In this document: positions 56,036 to 64,000 of the stretch, piece after piece | Position numbering within the stretch: position 1 is the first letter of the stretch | Layout of the letters: each line of letters opens with the position of its first letter | Source: Plazaster borealis | Lineage: Eukaryota; Echinodermata; Asteroidea; Forcipulatida; Labidiasteridae | Assembly: GCA_021014325.1 (NCBI GenBank) | Contig: CM037470.1 | Coordinates: 7,791,147 to 7,855,146 of the forward strand | Direction: 5' to 3' | Length of the DNA: 64,000 bases | Position numbers and translations under genes: made by a program | Notes under the pieces: generated by a model | The model's database searches: none | What the model was told of the DNA's origin: nothing | Seen by the model: the letters and a program-made list of their open reading frames with translations, nothing else

Positions 56036-58450
56036 CCGTAATTTTCGGATTATAAGCCGCCCGGCGTATAAACCGCAATGCCAGAGATGCCAACATTGAA
56101 TTCCCAAAAAGAGTAGCACCGCCGAGCACTTAAGTTTCAAGCCAGGCATAAAACTCACTGAGTCGTAAAAAGAGGAAAATTATGACATTTATGATATAAA
56201 CTAATATTCTCAGCGAAAATCACTTATTGCAAAGCGGCCTGCTCCAGAGGTTAAACAATTATGAATTGTATTCTCAGTCTTGATTTAAAAAAAAAAAAAA
56301 AAAAAAAAAATTGCACTAGCTTGTGCATGAAGAGAACGGTTTCCAACCAAATTCAACAAAATGTTGTAGTTTCTGTCCTATTGTTTATTAAATTGAATAA
56401 TGCTCACGCTTGCACAGCAAAATAGTAGTTAAAAAAAATACATCACACCACCTGACCACAGCAGCAGGCCAGTTAAGTCTTCAAACGACTTAATTCAGCA
56501 AGAGCAGTTTCGTAAATTGGCCTTTCCAACCAATTCCATTTCCACCCACTGCATTCTTATTTTTATCGACGGTTTTCATCAGATCTTGGCCTCGATTGCG
56601 ATTGATGAAATATTTTCTTGTTGTCACCATTATTTTAGTTGATCGCTGCAGCGATCGCGATGTTTCAAACAAACTCCACGACGGCGCGCGCTGAACTTGC
56701 GAATTGCATTTCACATAAAAGTTATCACAGGGTCTGTTTGCCGCCGCATCTCACAATCGTAAAGCGTTAAAAAAAACTGCGGAACCAGTCTCTACAAAAG
56801 CGACTGTAGAATGTATGCTGTACAAGGAGCCTTGTGGCTCACTGTGTGCTCTGTGCTACGCGTGTGTCGGGTAGGCAAATCCTGAGTGCGATAGTTTATG
56901 GGATTGGTACCTCCTACATAAGCACCAAAACGCGTGTGAATTCGGCGCCGCTCATCGCTTTTAACCACGCGGCAGCAGTCAACATTTGTTATAAATTTTT
57001 ATTTTATAAATACTTTTAGTATTAGTTTTTATCATGATACATTTCGTAACTACATTTACACTGGGCGGCTTGTTTATCGTATTTAATTGAAGATTATCGT
57101 AGCGGCGTATTCCCGGCTCAAAATCGTATTTTCTACGCCCAAATCGTGTATGTTGGCATCTCTGCAATGCCCAAAAAAATAAAAAATAAGATTTAGGTGT
57201 CAGCGTATAAGCCGCCCGGAATATAAACCGCAGTCGCGAGCGCGCACAGGAGAGAGGCCGTGCGTATTTGCGGTCCTTTGTGGCGATGTGCAGTGTGACT
57301 GGCGGGCGGCACATCAGTCATTGTACGTCGCCACAAAGTGCGAGTTGCGTTGCAATAAAGTCAAAATGTATTAAAGTTAACACCATTGATCGTTTTTGTA
57401 ATGGTCTATTAGGATGGTCTACAGCAAGTGGGCATATTTCTTTTTTATTGGTATCATTATTGCGACAACTGATCAACGTTGTAGCTACCACGGTCGGTCC
57501 TGACCGGCCCCAGCTTTAAATGACCGGGGGTCGAATAAAAGTTAACAAACTCCGAGGCATAAATTTATATATTATAATTATTAAAGAGAAAAATAAAGAA
57601 AAAACTCATTGTAAACTCCTAATTAACGTGTGTATTTATTTCCGTTAAAACAATCAAAACAATTTTCTTCTCCAAAACCTGCGATTATTGCTTACATGGG
57701 CCGCTTGAATGCTGTGTGAGTTGGCAGCGGCAGCACACACAAGTCGTATCAAAGTCTGCTCTGAAAAGCATGCACCCATCTCCGGCGTGCGTTTATAATA
57801 TTTAGAACGATGTCTGTACACGCATTTACTATGGCAGCCGGTACCCAGAAGTAAGCCATTTTGCAATGACATTTAGCGTGTGATTTTTCTCTGTGTGGAA
57901 GGGCAACCCGACTATATTTCTTTTGCAGCTATCTCGTACCTCGTACTCACGATCGTGCCTTGTGATCGACCCCACTTAATTGTGAGACATTACGCATTAT
58001 ATGATGGGTCCGAGGATGACAATTATTTTCAAAAGCCGCTGGACTAACATCATTTTGATGTTCAAAGTGTTCATAAATATGGACAAAAAAACGGTCTTGT
58101 TGAACAGACGGATTTCCTTAAAAAAACTATGGAGTAGAAATGGGACTTTTTGTGACCCATTCATCTAGGAATAAAAACGAGGCAAGGCCTTGTAACGGCG
58201 GACAAGGTTGGTGGTGCATAAAATGTTTTTAAAAAAAAAATTCAGAGTGAGTTTGGAGGTGTATCATTTTTCCTGTCTGTTTTGTATTTGTTTTTAGAAT
58301 ATTTTGCAAACGATCTTTCTTAAAAAAATGTACGCTCTTTCTACAATATTAATATGTCGGCATATAAGCCGCCCGGCGCATAAACTGCAGGAGTTCAAAA
58401 AAAGGTCAAAATCAACGTATAAACCGCGGTTTATAATCCGAAAATTACGG
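56036..58450. mobile_element. TA-flanked 2.4-kb DNA transposon of unknown family
   Basis: Inverted ends of about 25 bp starting CCGTAATTTTCGG then ATTATAAGCCGC (right end ATTATAAACCGC), with TA on each side (56034-56035, 58451-58452). The host R4-like reading is exactly in frame when the insert and one TA are removed. Motifs TATAAGCCGCCCGG and ATAAACCGC recur internally at 57205 and 58370. GC-rich interior segments (56640-56970, 57210-57310) and an A-run at 56287. No transposase recognised, so non-autonomous or too decayed. Confidence 0.75.
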
Positions 58451-59771
58451 TAGAGGCTACCCAAGAAAAAGACAACGAGAAAGTAAACGAAATGATAAAC
58501 AACATCCAGCAGAAATTGGAAACACTGATGGCAATGTCTTTTGAACAAAGTCCACAAATCCCCAAAATAAAAACCCCCAAACAATCCACAGAAGCCCTCA
58601 GACTTGCCAATGAAGCCATCCAAAATATCACAGCTGAGATGACGAGACCTTTGAACCTAACAGAAATAAACCAGCACATACACGCAACTGCCTCAACCAT
58701 TGCAGACACAGTGGGAGAGAAACCTAGACAAGAACAGAAGCGGAAGAGAAGGAAGCCTGTTTGGAAGGAGAAAATAGAGAAGGAGATTAAGAAACTACGT
58801 GGACAACTATCACTCCTGACCGAAGTTGAAAAGAACTCCAAAATCAAAGAGAGGAAAAGGAAACATCTGGAACGAAAATTTAACATCAAACGTAAGGAAG
58901 ATATATCAACTGCCAAAGAAATACTGAAACAACAGATTCAAGCAAAAGCACAGAGACTCAAGTTCTTTTGGCAAAACAAGATCTTTAAAGAAGATGCAAA
59001 GAAATTGTATCGTGAGCTTAGCAATAAGAAGATAGATGTCATCGAGCCACCCACTTTAGAAGAAGTTGTGGGGTTTTGGAGGAAGATCCTTGAGAACAAC
59101 AAAAAACACAACGTGCAAGCTACCTGGATTCAGCAACAACAGGACCAATACACAGATATAAGGAGCTAAGAATGGTCAGATATTAACACCATTGAGACCA
59201 CTGCAGCTATCAACAAAACCATTAACTGGAAGGCACCGGGATTAGACGGAATTGCTAATTTCTGGATGAAGAACTTGCCTAGCATCCACAAAGATCTTGC
59301 AAATGCCTACAATGACGTAGTCAAACACCCAGAGAAATGCCCCGAATGGCTGACAAAAGAAACTACATACCTGCTCCCAAAATCGGAAGAAACTCGGAAC
59401 CCCAAGAACTATAGACCAATCACTTGCCTACCCACAATGTACAAAATCCTTACCTCCTGAGAGGACCTATAGCTTCCTTGATGAAAACAACTTACTACCA
59501 GCAGAACAAAAAGGATGTAGAAAAGGAAGCTATGGCTGCAAAGACCAGCTACTTGTCAACATAACCATATTGGAAGAAACCAAATCTAAGAAAAACAACT
59601 TATCTACAGCATGGATTGACTACAAGAAGGCATTTGATAGTGTACCTCATTCCTGGATAGAAAAGTGCCTTGAGATCTACAAAATATGCCCAACTACTGT
59701 AAAATTCATCACAGAGAGCACGACGACCTGGAAAACCACCTTGAATCTCCACCATGCAGAAGGATCGATAA

Positions 59772-60377
59772 TAATAATAATAATAATAATAAGACTTGTT
59801 AGGCGCACATATCCACCCTGCTGGGTGTTCACGGCGCAGTAAAAACCAAAAACAAAACAATACGAAACAAAGAAAAACAGACAGAACAAAATTAGTCATT
59901 GAAAACCTGTGACATAAGATAAGTTTTGAGAAGAGATTTGAATTTTGTGGTACAAAGACAAGATCTAAGATTAAGTGGTGGAGATTTCCAGATGCATGGC
60001 GCAGCTGAAGAAAAAGACCTGTCACCCCATGAGTGTCGAGACTTGGGTTCAATGAGGAGAAGCATGGAACTTGATCAAAGATTCCTTGATGGAGTGTAAA
60101 CTTGAAGTAGTTCAGAAATATAGTGGGGAGCCTTGCCATTAAGTGCTTTGTGGACAATGAGCATTAGCTTGAAGATGATTCGTTGAGAGATAGGGAGCCA
60201 GTGTAGTTGTTTCAGAATGGGGGTGATAGAACAGGATTTTCTAGACAGTATCACAATGCGGGCAGCGGTATTTTGGAGGCGTTGAAGACGGGAAATCTGG
60301 TTGTTAGGAAGACTGTAGAGAAGAGCACTGCCGTTGTCAAGACGAGAAGTAACAAATGCATGAATGACCTTTTCAGT
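59772..60377 (-). mobile_element. CR1/L2-like 3' fragment
   Basis: Minus-strand reading: KVIHAFVTSRLDN, LLYSLPNNQISRLQRLQN, LKQLHWLPISQRIIFKLM, LRSC..., the same C-terminus as the 44-48 kb element and very similar in sequence, with the (TTA)n tail at 59770-59793. Flanked by GATAA at 59767-59771 and 60378-60382. Only about 0.6 kb, 5' truncated. Confidence 0.85.
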
Positions 60378-60844
60378 GATAACATCGAGACAGATCAACA
60401 TCAGATGCGGGATTTTTCAAGGAGACTCACTATCACCACTACTCTTCTGCCTAGCGCTAGCACCACTCAGCAATCTGCTGAACAACAGCAGCTACGGATA
60501 CACATCAGGGTATGGTAAACTTAACCAGCTTTTCTCCATGGATATGACCTCAAGGATGACAACCAGCAAAAGGGTCTGCTCACCATTAAAGACCTTCAGT
60601 GACGACATCAGGATGGAGTTTGGACTTGATAAGTGTGCCAAAGCCACCTTCAAGAGAGGAAAACTCACCAAAACAGTAGATCTAGACCTTGATATTTTCA
60701 CTAAAATCAAGGTGGACCAGGAGGGTACATACAAGTACCTTGGAATAAATGAAGGTGACGGCATACAACACGCAGCAATGAAGAAAAAGGTCCGGAAAGA
60801 GTACTATAGAAGAGTGCGTATGATTCTGAATAGTGAACTCAATG

Positions 60845-61200
60845 GCGTGTCGTGGCCGAGCGGATAAGAACACCGAACTCAAGCACTGGTGTTTCTGATC
60901 AGCAGAGTGTGGGTTCGAATCCCAGTCGTGACACTTGTGTCCTTAAGCAAGACACTTAACCACATGCTTCGTCCTTCGGATGGGACGTAAAGCCGTTGGT
61001 CCCGTGTACTAGGATTGGTAGTGCACGTAAAAGAACCCAGAACACTTATCGTGGAAGAGTAGGGGTTTAACCCCGGTGTTTCTGGTTCACATTGCAAGCA
61101 CCCTTATTTACAGGTTTCCTCAGGCTTGCGAGCTACAGTGATTAAGTTCACTTGTGAGGCATCCTTGGTTTCATTACCAGAAATATATAATAATAATAAT
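60845..61200 (+). repeat. tRNA-Leu-derived SINE
   Basis: The head resembles tRNA-Leu(CAA): GTGGCCGAGCGGATAAGA (A box), anticodon loop CTCAAGC, a variable arm, GGTTCGAATCCC (B box). The body has a conserved-looking core (CCTTAAGCAAGACACTTAAC, GGATGGGACGTAAAGCCG) and a (TAA)n tail at 61187-61200. Flanked by AATG at 60841-60844 and 61201-61204; the R4-like frame resumes across it (GAACTCAATG / GCGGCCAACC). It carries extra 3' sequence, so it is not a free tRNA gene. Confidence 0.8.
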
Positions 61201-62439
61201 AATGCGGCCAACCGATTTGAAGCTATCAACACCATTGCGATACCTGTAGCCACTTACAGTTTCAACTGGAAACTGTCTGACATTAAGAGAATGGATGCAA
61301 ACACAAGGAAAATATTGACCATGGAGAAGATGCACCACATAGATGTTTACAGGATGTACCTACCAAGATCATCTGGAGGACGCGGCCTAATCCAGCTTGA
61401 ACTGACCTTCAACACCTCCACAATCAGGCTAGATGCTTATCTGACAAAAAATACTGACCCACTCCTCCAAATAGTGAAACAACGTGATGGCAAGAAAAAG
61501 CTCTACTCAATCAAAAAAGAAGCAGTAAAATTCAAAAGAGAACTTGAATGTTCAGAAATCCCACCTTCAGATAATGAAGCAACAACTGTCTCTGCAAAAC
61601 GAGTAAAGCAGAAAGCAAAAACCAAGGGTCAAGAACAACTTCAGAAAACCTGGGAAGACAAGGTTATGCATGGGAAGTACCCAAAAAGGACGAAAGAAGC
61701 AGATGTAGACCAACAGAAGACACACCAGTGGCTCAGAAACACTGGGCTGAAAGCAGAGACGAAGGGCCTTATCATTGCCGCCCAAGGCCAGAGTCTCGCC
61801 ACCAGATCATTTCACCATCGCATCAGCAAGGATGGAATGAACCCACAATGTAGGATCTGTGGAAAATATGAAGAAACCGTAGATCACATTGTCTCCGGTT
61901 GTCCAGTGCTAGCGAAGACTGAATATATTCATCGACATAATAAGGCAGTGGCATACCTTCACTGGAAGATCTGCAGCCATTACAATATTGAGACGACAGG
62001 GGAGTGGTATTAACACCAGCCGACAACGGTCACTAAGAATGATGCCAATCCACACCGACAGGGAGGTAAAAGCGTATCGACGTATCGATACCCTCTGAAC
62101 GAAACACCTCCGTGAAAGTAACAGAAAAGCTGTTCAAGTGTAAAGACCTAGAGATTGAGATCAACAGGATGTGGGGAATGAAGACTGAGACAATACCGTT
62201 GTCATCGGAGCTCTAGGACTAGTGAAGAAGGGACTGGATAAATTCATCGACCGTATCCCAGGCAACATTAACATCAACCTAGTCCAGAAGATAGCACTCC
62301 TCGGAACAGCCCACATATTACGTAGAATACTGTCCATTAAATAACATCCCCCTTTAGCGCCTCAGATCCATAGTTTGGATCCGGCTCTATAGGATGTTTA
62401 TTAAATTGCATAAAGGAAAACAACATAAAAATAATATAA

Positions 62440-63140
62440 TAATAATAACGATGATACATGATTGGTCTGCAAGTTTAGATTTTTATGAACTTGACTTGCT
62501 ACCAATTGGCCTGCAAAATATCTCTGAAATATTACCCTGTGCAAAAATAAATAATGCACTTAAAAGCACAGGACCCATTTTTCTTTGTCAAATCAAAGCA
62601 AACATGTACAGCAAGTGAGAATGTACATTACATATTTTACATAACACAAGCAATTAAGCACAGATATCTTGAGAAAATGTCACCTGATTTGAAAATTTCA
62701 AAATGGTGCAACACAACATTGACTCGAGTGTTTGTTGAAAACAACATGAAATTATTTGAATGTTACTCTTTAAAAAAAGTATCATACTTCATACATGTAC
62801 ACTGCAAACAAAAACAAGAAACTGGCGAGCACGCAAAAATTTGTTTACTGTTTTCAGTTTTCACTTATACAAAGAAAATGAGGAAATCAGGTGACTAGTT
62901 GAGAAGTTTGAAGCCAGATACCTCCAAGTTGTACTTCCCTTTGGTCATGCATATAATCAACATTCTTCATTATAATAAATAAGTCAAGAAGTAGAAATCA
63001 ACCTGTGACAGTTTTAATGGGTTTTACTGTGCAACATTCGCAGGTTCAAAGTGTCACCCAACGTAACTCACTCTGGACGGGATTCCGTTATTAAATCACA
63101 TTATGGTATTTAATTATGGACAATGCATGTGTCAGCAAAC
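62440..63140. other. Intron/intergenic, nothing recognised
   Basis: Short ORFs only (74 and 114 codons); no domain, splice pattern or repeat seen. Confidence 0.4.
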
Positions 63141-63196
63141 CTTGTACTTTTCTTCTTCTTGCTCTGTTGTCATTCTTGCACTCTGTTGTTTTCTGC
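63141..63196 (-). CDS. Candidate upstream short exon of the ZU5/UPA gene
   Basis: 56 bp between TTTTTTCTACACAG and GTTTGCTG. Phase 1 in, phase 0 out, the same phase class as the module short exons and compatible with long exon C. Product about RKQQSARMTTEQEEEKYK, highly charged. It contains an ATG (MTTEQEEEKYK) that could serve as a start in a shorter transcript. Being short and 20 kb from the next exon, this call rests on the splice signals and phase alone. Confidence 0.4.
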
Positions 63197-63449
63197 CTGT
63201 GTAGAAAAAAGACACAAACAAAATAAATAAAGTACAACTGTGTGTCACTAATAGCAAGAACAATGAGGTAATCTGAGGATGTACCCCGTGGCATTATGGA
63301 GATAACTCTAATGACTTGTGCCTGTTCTTAATAACCAGTCTCACACTAATTGCAGGACATCTTCTGTGTCCATCACACCATGGAGGTAGGATTAGATCCC
63401 TCCATGATCACACCTAGGAAGGTTGCCAAGGTCAATCAATGCCTTGTCA

Positions 63450-63800
63450 CATCAAAGGCTACTGGCCAGACAAAATTCCTGCAATAGTCCTAAAAATGTG
63501 CTCCCGGAACTGTGCCCTGTTCTGTGAAAGCTGTAGTCATTGGATATAACTTCCAACCTCAGCTGAGATAAATTCATCCATGATATAGCTAAAAGAGTAT
63601 CTCAGCATCTTGGCTGTTTATATCGGCTCGGCGGTACCTTACACCCCTTCACTGTGTTTGTTCTAAAGGACAGTACTGTGAGAAATCATACTTGCTTCCC
63701 CCTTGTACTGTTGTTGCACCTTGGAACTCCCTACCTGTACAAATATCTTGCTTATCGCAAACTTACAGTTTGCCAGAGTAGCCCTTAGGGAGTGGCATTT
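63450..63800 (+). pseudogene. Non-LTR RT remnant, internally deleted
   Basis: KATGQTKFL/ATGPDKIPAIVLKMC-like text at 63457-63520 (RT fingers motif), then at 63600-63790 HLGCLYRLGG, VVAPWNSLPVQIS-like text and a C-terminal ARVALREW-type end. The catalytic palm is deleted. Confidence 0.45.
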
Positions 63801-64000
63801 TGGTCGTGTTCGGCAATTTTAAATTTAACAAAATTTAAATTTGTAAAAATTGTATACCAAGTGCTCATACATCATTGCAAGACAAAATCAAAATAACAAT
63901 TCTTTTAATGCAATTAAATTACACAAAGTAATATCTTCTTTGCCTAATATATCATTTAAATTTCATTGTTTGTTTTTTACAAAACAATCTATTTGGTAAT

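Larger units (their letters stand above)
55297..62345 (+). pseudogene. R4-like RT/endonuclease, broken
   Basis: N-terminal: KLSNVRRDIVSKQRLTELEL (about 55785) and a basic stretch KRKRRKPVWKEKIEKEIKKL. RT: INWKAPGLDGIANFW, YLLPKSEETRNPKNYRPITC, WIDYKKAFDSVPHSWI (motif A), GIFQGDSLSPLLFCLALAP (motif B), TFSDDIRMEFGLDKCAKATF, EGTYKYLGINEGDGIQHA, LPRSSGGRGLIQLEL. The YxDD region has collapsed to FSMDMTSRMTT through small deletions, so RT is dead independently of the insertions. C-terminal: CRICGKYEETVDHIVSGC (CCHC knuckle), then LLGTAHILRRILSIK near 62300-62343. Frameshifts at 59169, 59460, 55665 and after 62013. Confidence 0.75.
55055..62435 (+). mobile_element. R4-like non-LTR retrotransposon with three nested insertions
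   Basis: Flanked by TAA repeats on both sides (55041-55054; 62433-62448), a target known for the Dong/R4 group. The sequence outside the insertions reads as one R4-type protein: an N-terminal part (55297-56033), RT (59160-59770 plus 60380-60840), then linker, zinc knuckle and endonuclease (61201-62345). Inserted are 56036-58450 (TA-flanked DNA transposon), 59772-60377 (CR1-like, minus) and 60845-61200 (SINE). Without inserts it is about 4.0 kb, near full length for the group. Confidence 0.75.

Noticed and set aside
58294..58916. Minus-strand ORFs of 109 and 161 codons
   Set aside because: Antisense shadow of the R4-like N-terminal coding region; hydrophobic only because the sense strand is Lys/Glu-rich.
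60847..60930. Functional tRNA-Leu(CAA)
   Set aside because: Good head, but followed by SINE core, (TAA)n tail and flanking AATG duplication within a retrotransposon.

Overview
The window looks like an AT-rich nuclear segment of an invertebrate deuterostome genome, and an echinoderm is plausible. That is an inference from the mix of features: a ZU5/UPA receptor-type gene broken by long introns, and many non-LTR retrotransposons (CR1/L2-like, R4-like with a restriction-like endonuclease, a possible L1-like scrap). There is also a DIRS-type element, tRNA-derived SINEs, several MITE families and abundant Helitron-like hairpin elements. No prokaryotic gene organisation is present. Exons and element ends below were found by reading both strands; nothing was confirmed by a database search.

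Host gene. I see one gene, on the minus strand, running from at least 63.2 kb down past 9.6 kb and probably off the left edge. Its exons have mutually compatible splice phases. A short exon lies at 63.1 kb. A tandemly duplicated two-exon module follows: a long exon of about 343 codons at 41986-43015, 38198-39227 and 35225-36257, each followed by a short exon at 40795-40895, 36593-37062 and 35005-35072. Next come small exons at 32.7 and 22.9 kb, the ZU5-domain exon at 21714-22336, and two UPA-like exons at 21120-21263 and 9569-9742. The module begins and ends in the same phase, so it can be duplicated without breaking the frame. The short exons hold 1, 13 and 2 copies of a 33-bp unit, and every complete unit carries a GTGAGA splice-donor-like string. 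The module region (about 34.9-48.4 kb) is a threefold segmental duplication. Its paralogues serve as internal empty sites that fix the ends of two TTAA MITEs and one 4-kb CR1/L2-like element.

Repeat landscape, left to right. 0-1.2 kb: minus-strand Helitron-like copy. 1.2-5 kb: DIRS-like element split by a CR1-like element. 6.3-8.7 kb: RT scraps, a MITE and an inverted SINE pair. 10-11.8 kb: L2/CR1-like RT. 11.8-21 kb: two Helitron-like copies, the second opened by a 4-kb GGTTACCCAG-TIR element rich in CAACGTTG palindromes. 24.3-31.5 kb: a stack of Helitron-like copies headed by eight tandem 5' hairpins. 33-34 kb: purine-rich minisatellite. 44-48 kb: near-complete CR1/L2-like element. 48.9-55 kb: fragmented CR1-like and R4-like pieces plus a hAT-like element with a BED-type zinc finger. 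55-62.4 kb: an R4-like element in TAA repeats holding three nested insertions (TA-flanked DNA transposon, CR1-like fragment, tRNA-Leu SINE).

The two most unusual signals are the modular exon array with its donor-bearing 33-bp repeat, and the Helitron-like families. In the latter the 5' hairpin arm and the 3' subterminal motif change together between families, and the copies appear to have been inserted repeatedly just behind the same 5' hairpin.
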